Shown here one piece after another: positions 5,901-11,634 of a stretch of 11,634 nt of DNA. Below the pieces are notes generated by a model. That model saw only the letters and a list, made by a program, of their open reading frames with translations, was not told the DNA's origin and did no database searches. Numbering within the stretch: position 1 is the stretch's first letter; each line of letters opens with the position of its first letter. The stretch is from Austwickia sp040006675 (lineage in GTDB: Bacteria; Actinomycetota; Actinomycetes; Actinomycetales; Dermatophilaceae), in contig JBDTWM010000094.1 of the NCBI GenBank assembly GCA_040006675.1, positions 1-11,634 of the forward strand, in the 5' to 3' direction. The position numbers and the translations under genes are program-made.

Positions 5901-8331
5901 CCACGTCTCGTTGGCGACCCTCCGTCGCGCCGATGAGACGTTCGAGCCGGCCGCGCAGCTGCGGCGTGGCCGTCTCCGGATGGCTCCGTCCCACGAAGAG
6001 GCGGCGAACCAGCATCTCGACGACCAAGGGCGCCAGCGTAGGAACCCGCTCGAAGGAGCGGAACATCCACAGCGTGGCCGCCTCGACGACGTCCCGGTCG
6101 TCGAGCGAGCGAACCCCGTACCGAGCGAGAGCGCGCTCGAGGCGAGCCCGGTACCGCAGCGACAAGCCCGCTCGGTCAGCGTCGAGCCAGGTCAAGAACG
6201 CGTGGAAGTACTCCTGCGTGTTGCTCTGCCCACCGAGCTCGGCCTGGGCGCCCTGATCGTCGGACTCGGCCTCGGTGCGTGGCCGGTAGAGGGAGCCCAC
6301 ATCGGCGAAAAGGTCGCAGAACGCGTCTTCGTCGGCGCGTAGACCCGGGTCGTCCGCGTGCAGGGAGGCGACCAGCGCGCGATAGTCCCGGACGAGCGCG
6401 GCCACGTTCGGTCCGTCGATGTCGTAGCCGAGCAGGCAGTCACGGAGCCGCTCGAAGATGGGGCGGCGCGCTCCCGCGGGCGGTGCCAGGCGGTCGAGGC
6501 TCACGGCGTCCTCGTCGGCGGCGGCGCGCTCGTCTGCGCCCGCGTGGCCCACGTCGGCCCGGATGCGTACGAGGGGCACGCCGGTGTCTACCTGTTCGGT
6601 GGGCAGGACGGCCACGGCGGCCACCACGCCGTCCACGGTGGAGGTCACCGTGGTCACCATCTTCATGGACTCCAGCACCGCGATGCCCTGCCCGCGGATG
6701 ACGCGTTGCCCGGGCTCGACCAGCACGGAGGCGACCAGCGCCGGGGCCGCGGTGCGCAGCACCACACCGTCCTGGCGCACCACGGTGTGTGAGACGCCGT
6801 TGATTTCCAGGCGGACGCGGTCGTCGCCGGCGACGGCGATGACCCGGTGTTTGCGTCCTGCGACCGTGAGCCGGCGAGCGTAGTCCCCCAGACGTTCCAC
6901 CATGACATCGACGCCTACGCCGTCGTGGACGCGATAGGTGGACGCGGCTACCTTGTCGACCTTGAGACGATGCCGAGCGCCGCGGTAGGCGACGTTGATG
7001 ACCTGCCCGACGCGCTCGGGGTGTTCGGGGCGGCCACGGGCGGCGCTCGCCCGAAACGAGCGGCGGACCTCCGCCAGGTCGGTCTCGTAGATCTCGACGG
7101 CCGCGGCGACGATCGCGACCGGGTCGGGCGCAGCGGCGGTGGCACCGCTCGCGACGAGACCGTCGTACCAGGCGGCAGGCACGGCACCCGCCGCGAACTC
7201 GTGCTGGGCCAGCAGCCCGAGCAGGGCCGTGCGATTCGTGGCACCCGCCGAGACGACGAGCTGGAGGCGGTCCAAGGCGACGCGGACGCGGGCGATCGCC
7301 TCTGAACGGTCCTGGCCCCACGCGCTGACCGACGCGATGAGCGGGTCGACGGTCGCGTCGACCGCGTCGCCCTCGCGCAGCGCGATCTCGGAATAGACTC
7401 CGGCCCCGGTGGGCGGGGTGAACAACTGGATCGTCCCGCCGGTCGGGCGGTGGCCCGCCTCCGGGTCGATCGCGAGCACCCGGGCCTCCACGGCGTGCCC
7501 GTCCACCGTGGGCGCCGCGTCGGGGAGGTTCTGGCCAGCGGCGATCCGCAGCAGCAGACCGGCGAGGTCGACGCCGGTCACCACCTGCAGAAGCGCCGTG
7601 TCGAGACAGCCGCCGGGGTTCACCCCGGCGCAGACCAGGGCGTCCGTCGAGGTGTCAAGGGCAAACCGTACGACCCCCCCGCCGACGTATCCGACCGCGT
7701 CGAACAAGGCTGTGGCTTCCCGCTGCATCTGTTCTTGTGCGCCCGCGGGCAGGAACGCGGCCGGCGTCTCGGCGATGAGTGGCGCGTCGCCGCGTCGCAC
7801 GCTGCTCTCCCGGGGGCCGAGCACCCATGACGCACCGGATGCGTCGCGCAGCACCGTCACGTCCAGGTTGCGTGTGGTCGAGGGGTCGCGCGGGGCGAGC
7901 GATAGCGTCACTCCCGCCTCCTGCGCGACCCGAGCGAGTGCCGAGGGGTCCACCAGCCGCGTCAGGACGGCCGAGGACGGGCCGACCACAGTCAGCCCGG
8001 CGTTCTCCAGCGACTCCACGAGACGGACGTGGTCGCTGCACAGGGAACGCGACGGCCACACCATGTCTGCGCCCGCCCCGAGCAACGCCTTCGTCAGCGG
8101 CTCGGGGTCGGCCTGCCCGTCGTGGCCGACCTGCAGCACCTCGTCAGCTTCACGCGCGTACCAGGGATGACCCATCGAGCGAGCGTGCACCAGCAGCGTG
8201 CCGATGTCCCGGTTCCCGGGGCTGAGGTTTTCGACCGCGCTCAGGATGCGGATCGCGGCCTCACCGCGCTCGAGGACCGCCAAGCGGGAGAAGAGGGGTG
8301 TCTCTTCGGATCCGTTGTCGTGCGTGGCCAT
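2929..8331 (-). CDS. Single-chain acyl-CoA carboxylase, eukaryotic-ACC-like layout, with degenerate biotin carboxylase domain
   Basis: This 1800-residue fusion reads BC-like (about 14-395), linker, biotinyl domain (about 525-592), central region (about 620-1280) and carboxyltransferase (about 1280-1760). The biotinyl motif ESMKM is intact, with acceptor Lys557. The CT halves keep TGINVGGQPYWNAE, LTGKQALDFSG, IGGYDRIMGPNGQAQYW, NLSGFDGSPES and SRYHGGAFVVFS, so a carboxyl-transfer fold is secure; malonyl-CoA or a related extender would be the product. The BC part is abnormal: the ATP-grasp lid with its glycine-rich loop is absent (about 147-155), QRRHQK reads VRRGDA (178-183), both Mg-site Glu are Arg222 and Gly236, and the catalytic Arg is Gly240. 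The CT motif SGAR reads SGAL (Leu1349). The start has GGGAG 7 nt before the ATG. It probably needs a BC subunit in trans, or has changed chemistry. Domain assignment is firm; activity is inference. Confidence 0.9.
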   Translation of the reverse strand: MATHDNGSEETPLFSRLAVLERGEAAIRILSAVENLSPGNRDIGTLLVHARSMGHPWYAREADEVLQVGHDGQADPEPLTKALLGAGADMVWPSRSLCSDHVRLVESLENAGLTVVGPSSAVLTRLVDPSALARVAQEAGVTLSLAPRDPSTTRNLDVTVLRDASGASWVLGPRESSVRRGDAPLIAETPAAFLPAGAQEQMQREATALFDAVGYVGGGVVRFALDTSTDALVCAGVNPGGCLDTALLQVVTGVDLAGLLLRIAAGQNLPDAAPTVDGHAVEARVLAIDPEAGHRPTGGTIQLFTPPTGAGVYSEIALREGDAVDATVDPLIASVSAWGQDRSEAIARVRVALDRLQLVVSAGATNRTALLGLLAQHEFAAGAVPAAWYDGLVASGATAAAPDPVAIVAAAVEIYETDLAEVRRSFRASAARGRPEHPERVGQVINVAYRGARHRLKVDKVAASTYRVHDGVGVDVMVERLGDYARRLTVAGRKHRVIAVAGDDRVRLEINGVSHTVVRQDGVVLRTAAPALVASVLVEPGQRVIRGQGIAVLESMKMVTTVTSTVDGVVAAVAVLPTEQVDTGVPLVRIRADVGHAGADERAAADEDAVSLDRLAPPAGARRPIFERLRDCLLGYDIDGPNVAALVRDYRALVASLHADDPGLRADEDAFCDLFADVGSLYRPRTEAESDDQGAQAELGGQSNTQEYFHAFLTWLDADRAGLSLRYRARLERALARYGVRSLDDRDVVEAATLWMFRSFERVPTLAPLVVEMLVRRLFVGRSHPETATPQLRGRLERLIGATEGRQRDVADLARDVLFHLFEEPVLDQAEEEAYVDSRTRLQALGTATGEEREEHVGALVARPYPLRPVFLETWLSLLGSTDEAAPAVRDGVLTTYLRRYYRTREITNVGSHVIDGFQLGHCEYLLEGATIHVVVAYGPLSGVPRLARAVATHLSTEAFQCDAVVEVVAWDDDTCPEDSDDTVAALDELLLDADFGRALRRLDITLTYLQGEGGQQQRTRHVTYRSADDGRFVEDKLYRNLHPMLAKRLDLWRLSTFELTRLPSPEDVYVFDGVARENLKDRRIFALGEIRDLEPLVDERTGVTTYPRLGRVGLEALAAMRAALARHPARERPTANRLVLLVRPVWDIPAEQWHDLFMAYETLARGTGLQKVVLHVRLPERAVDGTTTIQDRVLTLEGLGGSGLSVRVSEVGPNPVRPLTPYAQKVLTAARFGSPYPYEIVRMMTPAPGDASAFPPGRFQELDLGPDDELVPVDREPGRNQAHLVVGLLSNVTDVHPEGMTRVAILSDPTQGLGNLAEPECRRINAALRYALARQIPLEWYAVSSGALIAMDSGTENMDWISITLREIIEYTQAGGEINIVVTGINVGGQPYWNAESTMLMHTRGILIMTPASTMVLTGKQALDFSGAVSADDNDGIGGYDRIMGPNGQAQYWAPSFPEACSMLLRHYDYTYVIPGERFPRRRPTNDPAARDVRSSPHAPAPGSTFTTVGDIFDMVTNPERKAPFDMRSLMRAVVDADCEPLERWKDWQDADTIITWDGTIGGIPVCLLAMESHRVQRRGFVPSYGPPAWTAGTLFPQSARKAARTINATSGNRPLVVLANLSGFDGSPESMRNWQLEYGAEIGRSITNFKGPIVFVVVSRYHGGAFVVFSKQLNSGMVIAAVEGSYASVIGGAPAAATVFAREVKQRTEKDSRVVQARAAARSASGAEGGALRAAAARTLEVVRSERLREVADEFDAIHTIERAQRVGSVDKIIPAETIRPFIIDALEVGMAPFEARG

Positions 8332-8455
8332 GGCTAGGCTCCCGTCGTCATGGGTTCGTCGTGGCTCTGACCGATTCGTGCGCCGGCGGCGGTCGCTGCC
8401 GACAGGGCATGAGCACCCATGAAGGACCGACTCCTGGTGAAGTGCCTAGCCACAG
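8328..8455 (-). promoter_or_regulatory. Long-range inverted repeat covering the carboxylase start codon
   Basis: Read on the minus strand, CTGTGGCTAGGC (plus 8455-8444) can pair with GCCTAGCCATGG (plus 8339-8328). This gives a 12-bp helix with two G-U wobbles around a perfect 9-bp core, enclosing 104 nt. The second arm contains the carboxylase ATG and abuts its GGGAG ribosome site. Both arms carry CTAG, a tetranucleotide usually scarce in high-GC actinobacteria. In an mRNA reading through from the PKS it could hide the start. No convincing -35/-10 pair was seen in 8332-8459. Confidence 0.35.
8334..8420 (-). CDS. Possible 28-codon leader frame upstream of the carboxylase
   Basis: A short minus-strand frame begins at ATG 8420-8418, with AGGAG (plus 8435-8431) 10 nt upstream, and ends in TAG 8336-8334, two nt before the carboxylase ATG (TAGCCATG). 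The 28-residue peptide starts MGAHALSAATAAG and has no run of one amino acid typical of attenuation leaders. The spacing suggests translational coupling. Its stop lies inside the second arm of the inverted repeat over the carboxylase start, so ribosomes finishing it would open that helix. No homology is claimed; it could be chance in a 173-bp gap. Confidence 0.3.
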   Translation of the reverse strand: MGAHALSAATAAGARIGQSHDEPMTTGA

Positions 8456-8459
8456 GGGG

Positions 8460-8499
8460 GCACCGGGCCGGCCGCCGCCGTGGCGGTCCGGCCCGGTGC
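8460..8499 (-). terminator. Strong 17-bp GC hairpin after the PKS stop
   Basis: The arm at 8460-8476 pairs with 8482-8499 with one bulged base and a 5-nt loop (GCCGT). The hairpin begins five nt after the PKS stop codon in the direction of transcription. On the minus strand it is followed by a C-run, not a T-run, so it is not a textbook rho-independent terminator; actinobacterial terminators often lack the T-tract. It may end most PKS transcripts, or protect their 3' end while some read through into the carboxylase. Confidence 0.65.
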
Positions 8500-8504
8500 T
8501 GTGC

Positions 8505-11500
8505 TCAGTCTCCGGCGTCGGAGCCGCCTGCGTCGCCGTCACCGTAGGCCGCCCGTAGAGCAGGTGCCACCTCCGGCGGCAGCGGGTCGGGCATCTCGAT
8601 GGTGCGGTACCCGTCGAGTCGGACCACCTCCTGGCCCTTCGCATCCACCACGACGGCGTCGAAGGATCCGCCGCCGTCCCGTTCCGCGTGCGCCGTCAGC
8701 GGCTGCGCCGCCGTTGCCGGGTCGGAGAGGACTCGCACCCGACCGACGTGCTGCGGCAGGGCCAGCAACTCGTCGCGGCCTGCCTGCCACAGTCCGGCCG
8801 TCTGGAAGCACAGCTCCACGAGGCGGGGAGCAGTGACCAGCGGCGCGTCGGCCGGGTCGGAGTTGGCGGGCAGATCCCCGGCCAGCCGCGCGGTGGAACC
8901 GTCGCCGTTGCGCCACGAGGACTCGACAACCTGGTAGGCGGGCCCGTGGAAGTAGAAGGTGTATACCTGCCTGGCGTCCAGGGCCGAGTCGGCCTGGGCC
9001 AGATCACCGTCGTACACCTCGACCTTCGGTGCGCCTCCCTCGGTGAGCCGGACCGACCCCCTGAAGTGGGTGGTGACCACCGGAGCGTCTTGCCCGGGCA
9101 GCGACCGCTCGGCGGTGAGGGCGCACCGTGCGATCAGGTCGTCCCCGCCGGTCGGGTCCGGGCCGATCACGGCGCTCACGGTCAGCTCGCGCGCGCCGTC
9201 CCGGAAGAACTTCACCGGCGCGGCGAACTCGACATCCTCCAGGGCGGCGACGCGATAACCGGCCGGGGCGGCGAGGGCGGCCACCTCGGCGAACGACTCC
9301 ATGCCCATGACCCCCGGCAGGACCGCGATCCCGTCGATCCGATGATCGTTGAGGAACGGCTGGCGCACCGGGTCGAGCGTGACCTTCGAGGTCCACCCGC
9401 TGTGCACGCTGGTGGTGACGTCACCGAGCATGGGGCCGCGAGGGGCGTCGGCCAGCGCATCGACGTCGAGGCCGCCGGTGCCGTCGTACTCCTGGGCCAT
9501 CATGCCGAGCGTTCCCGCGACGACGACCTCGCCCGAGAAGGCAGAGTCGGTCAGCTCGCGACGGATCCACGCCACGCCCGCCTCCGGCGGCAGCAGTTGC
9601 ACGCCGGCCGCGGCCATGATCGTCGGGATCGACCCGCGGGTTGCCATGCCGATCCCGCCCCAGGCCGTCCAGTCCAGGGCGAGGCCCCGGGTGGCCGGCG
9701 TGGTGTTGCGCAGGTTCGACATCGCCTTGCACATCAGGTCGTTGGCGGCCGAATAGTCGGTCTGGCCCTGGTTGCCGAACCGACCGGCCACCGAGGAGAA
9801 CACGGCTATCGCCTTCACCTCTTGGTCGGCAAGCGCCTTGCGCAGCGCGAACCAACCATCGCATTTGACGTCGAAGACCAGGTCGTACTCGCGCGGCTCC
9901 TTCTCCGGCAGGTTGCGGCTGATCTCCACGCCGGCGGCGTGCAGGAGGACGTCGATCCGGCCGCTGACGTCCAGCACCTGCGCGATCGCGGCGCCCACGC
10001 CATCAACGTCGGTGAGGTCGACGCTGTAGTAGTGCGCTGTCCCGCCGGCGGCCTGCACGGCTTCGATGGCGTCAAGCGCTGCGCTGCGCCGCTCGATCCC
10101 GGCGATCTCTCGCTCGATGGCGACCGGGGTCGGCTTGTCGCCACGCTCGGTCATCCGCCTCGCGAGGAGACCCTTGAGGCTGTTCTTGTCGGACCGGAAC
10201 GCCGCGATGTCTGCGTCCTTCGCATCAGGCGTCGGGGTCAGGTCGAGCAGGTGGAACGTGCCCTGCGACGCCTTCGCCAGATCCGCGGTGATCGCCGAGA
10301 CGATCGAGCCGGCCGCGCCGGTGACGACGAACACGGTGTCGGACGTGAGCGGGAGGCCGCCCTCTCCGACGCTGTCGTCGCCGTGGCGCTCGCCGAACGG
10401 GATCTCGACGAATCCCACGCCGTACCGCCTCCCGCCGACCCGCCCGATCTCGACGCAACCTGGGTCGGCGAGCGTTTCGGCGATCAGCAGGTCGGCGACG
10501 GTCGCGGTCTTGCGGCTGGCCGGCAGGTCGACGGCCTTGACGAGGGCCTCCGGCCGCTCTTTTTTGTAGGACTTGGTGAAGCCGGTCACCGAGCCCCCGA
10601 GCACGCCGGTCGCGCCCGCGGCGTCGTAGCCGTGGTAACCGCCCAGGTAGGTGGCCGACACCAGGAACGGGCTGTCGTCCCACAGGCGCCGCATGGCCCG
10701 GTAGAGGCTCTTCACGCGGCGGCGGGTGGCCTCGTGCCAACCGTCCAGGTCGTACGACGCGAGTTCGCCCTCGTCGTCGAGGCCTGCGAGCCAATAGACG
10801 CCGGTGATGGGCGCCTCGCTCCGCCATGTCTCCAGCGCGCTGTCCAGGTCCTCGGTGCTCACGCCGGGGTTCAGGACGAGAGCGGTCGCGCCCGCCTTGC
10901 CCAGGCGTTTGAGCAGCGCGGCGCCGACCCCACCTTCGTCGAGCATCACCACGACGCGCGCGCCCTCGAGGTTCACCCCCGTCGCCGTGCACGCCTCCAG
11001 CGCGGGCCGCAGCGACGGTACGGGGACGCGCCGCGGAAGTGCGTCGACCGCGTCGAGGTCTCCCGCGACCAGGCTGGGCGCGCTGGCTGCCGGGGGGGCC
11101 GTCGCCGGGCCGGCGCTCGCGGCGACGCCGTCGGCCGATGGGGTGGCGCTGCCGAGCTTGCCGCGGACCCACCCGGCCACGTGGTTCAACGTGGGGAACT
11201 CGCGCAGCTGCAGGTTCTCGTCACGCTCCAGGGCATACTCACTCCGGACCGCAGCAAACACCTCCGCCTGCTTGACCGTGTCCACCCCCAGATCCGCCTC
11301 CAGATCCAGATCCGGATCCAACAGATCCGTCGGATAACCCGTCATCTCCGCAACGATGCCGGTCACCTTGGCCAGAATCTCATCAGCCGGCACGACAGCA
11401 GAAGCGGCCGAGGCCACAGCAGCGGGCGCGGCGGATCCAGCAGGCCCGGACGCTGTGGCCGTGGCTACCGCGCCAGGGTCAGGCAGCCCGAGCTTGCCGC

Positions 11501-11634
11501 GGACCCACCCGGCCACGTGGTTCAACGTGGGGAACTCGCGCAGCTGCAGGTTCTCGTCACGCTCCAGGGCATACTCACTCCGGACCGCAGCAAACACCTC
11601 CGCCTGCTTGACCGTGTCCACCCCCAGATCCGCC
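8505..11634 (-). CDS. Type I iterative PKS, PUFA-synthase-like, C-terminal part (ACP-ACP-KR-DH), partial
   Basis: The frame runs off the right edge, so the N-terminus is missing; 1042 residues are visible, numbered here from the edge. Domains are an ACP (1-about 48), an Ala-rich linker, a second ACP (about 82-161), a KR structural half (about 195-430), a catalytic KR (about 434-715) and a hotdog DH (about 735-1015). The KR has the cofactor motif TGAAGSI and the tetrad Lys590, Ser614, Tyr627, Asn631, so it should reduce beta-ketones with NADPH. The DH has HxxxGxxxxP (His764, Pro773); its second half reads FHGPAYQ, then ELCFQ with Glu in place of the usual Asp. No ER, thioesterase or terminal release domain follows. 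The fused ACP-KR-DH order recalls PfaA and related secondary-lipid synthases. Both ACPs read LGVDT, with Thr where Ser carries phosphopantetheine. Product unknown; likely a reduced or unsaturated chain. Confidence 0.9.
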   Translation of the reverse strand, partial: ADLGVDTVKQAEVFAAVRSEYALERDENLQLREFPTLNHVAGWVRGKLGLPDPGAVATATASGPAGSAAPAAVASAASAVVPADEILAKVTGIVAEMTGYPTDLLDPDLDLEADLGVDTVKQAEVFAAVRSEYALERDENLQLREFPTLNHVAGWVRGKLGSATPSADGVAASAGPATAPPAASAPSLVAGDLDAVDALPRRVPVPSLRPALEACTATGVNLEGARVVVMLDEGGVGAALLKRLGKAGATALVLNPGVSTEDLDSALETWRSEAPITGVYWLAGLDDEGELASYDLDGWHEATRRRVKSLYRAMRRLWDDSPFLVSATYLGGYHGYDAAGATGVLGGSVTGFTKSYKKERPEALVKAVDLPASRKTATVADLLIAETLADPGCVEIGRVGGRRYGVGFVEIPFGERHGDDSVGEGGLPLTSDTVFVVTGAAGSIVSAITADLAKASQGTFHLLDLTPTPDAKDADIAAFRSDKNSLKGLLARRMTERGDKPTPVAIEREIAGIERRSAALDAIEAVQAAGGTAHYYSVDLTDVDGVGAAIAQVLDVSGRIDVLLHAAGVEISRNLPEKEPREYDLVFDVKCDGWFALRKALADQEVKAIAVFSSVAGRFGNQGQTDYSAANDLMCKAMSNLRNTTPATRGLALDWTAWGGIGMATRGSIPTIMAAAGVQLLPPEAGVAWIRRELTDSAFSGEVVVAGTLGMMAQEYDGTGGLDVDALADAPRGPMLGDVTTSVHSGWTSKVTLDPVRQPFLNDHRIDGIAVLPGVMGMESFAEVAALAAPAGYRVAALEDVEFAAPVKFFRDGARELTVSAVIGPDPTGGDDLIARCALTAERSLPGQDAPVVTTHFRGSVRLTEGGAPKVEVYDGDLAQADSALDARQVYTFYFHGPAYQVVESSWRNGDGSTARLAGDLPANSDPADAPLVTAPRLVELCFQTAGLWQAGRDELLALPQHVGRVRVLSDPATAAQPLTAHAERDGGGSFDAVVVDAKGQEVVRLDGYRTIEMPDPLPPEVAPALRAAYGDGDAGGSDAGD
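11152..11298 (-). repeat. 147-bp perfect direct repeat, copy 1 (ACP-coding)
   Basis: It is identical base for base to 11488-11634, with a 336-bp period. It encodes the second half of an ACP, from ADLGVDT to GKLG. The synonymous sites are as conserved as the coding ones, which points to recent duplication or gene conversion rather than selection on the protein alone. Confidence 0.95.
11488..11634 (-). repeat. 147-bp perfect direct repeat, copy 2, cut by the window edge
   Basis: This is the second copy of the ACP-coding repeat at 11152-11298. The match is still perfect at the last base, so the true repeat is longer, and further ACP copies may lie beyond the edge, as in the multi-ACP arrays of PUFA synthases. 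Confidence 0.95.

Noticed and set aside
4441..6342. A 633-codon open frame on the plus strand opposite the carboxylase
   Set aside because: Its translation is rich in Arg, Gly, Val and His with no recognisable domain, and it lies wholly antisense to a gene with clear motifs. High GC keeps antisense frames open.
7800..7960. A frameshift or broken gene explaining the odd BC domain
   Set aside because: Recognisable BC segments on both sides of the missing lid are in the same uninterrupted frame, so this is an in-frame loss. An assembly deletion cannot be fully ruled out from sequence alone.
8332..8459. A riboswitch or sigma-70-like promoter for the carboxylase
   Set aside because: No known aptamer core was recognised and no convincing -35/-10 pair with good spacing was found on the minus strand.
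8820..8830. DH inactive because Glu replaces the second catalytic Asp (ELCFQ)
   Set aside because: I recall ELCFQ as usual in this PKS family, and the HxxxGxxxxP His is present, so loss of activity is not supported.
11152..11634. Mobile element or CRISPR-like repeat
   Set aside because: The repeat encodes ACP domains in frame, has no terminal inverted repeats or transposase, and the unit is far longer than a CRISPR repeat.

Overview
The window is very GC-rich, with strong G/C third-position bias and dense, tightly packed genes. It looks like chromosomal DNA of a high-GC actinobacterium; no species is claimed. It holds six protein genes in two convergent blocks, plus one tentative short leader frame. 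No rRNA, tRNA, CRISPR array, IS element or phage gene was seen.

Left block, plus strand (1-2519): an ABC-2 type exporter (ATPase then permease, overlapping by ATGA) followed closely by an Sfp/AcpT-type 4'-phosphopantetheinyl transferase (PPTase). The exporter pair strongly resembles the one that in many actinobacteria lies between the suf (Fe-S) locus and the haem A synthase gene ctaA. Here a PPTase occupies the place where ctaA is usually found. A 61-bp convergent gap (2520-2580) separates the two blocks.

Right block, minus strand, read from 11634 down to 2581: the C-terminal 1042 residues of a large iterative type I PKS of the PUFA-synthase-like (PfaA-like) kind, with order ACP-ACP-KR-DH; its N-terminal part (presumably KS, AT and more ACPs) lies beyond the right edge. 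Then comes an 1800-residue single-chain carboxylase laid out like a eukaryotic acetyl-CoA carboxylase (biotin-carboxylase-like, biotinyl, central, carboxyltransferase). Last is a 93-residue protein of unknown function. Between PKS and carboxylase (8332-8504) lie a 17-bp GC hairpin just after the PKS stop, a possible 28-codon leader frame ending 2 nt before the carboxylase ATG, and an inverted repeat that could pair over that ATG.

Likely joint role (inference): the PKS builds a fatty-acid or polyketide-like lipid, the PPTase activates its carrier domains, the carboxylase supplies malonyl-type extender units, and the exporter may or may not belong to the pathway. Three things do not fit the textbook version. 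The carboxylase's biotin carboxylase domain has lost its ATP-grasp lid and nearly all catalytic residues. Its carboxyltransferase has Leu where SGAR is expected. Both visible ACP repeats carry Thr, not Ser, at the phosphopantetheine position. Together they suggest a specialised, possibly undescribed, variant of a PUFA-synthase-like secondary lipid system that needs a biotin carboxylase partner in trans. Family comparisons are from memory, not from a search.
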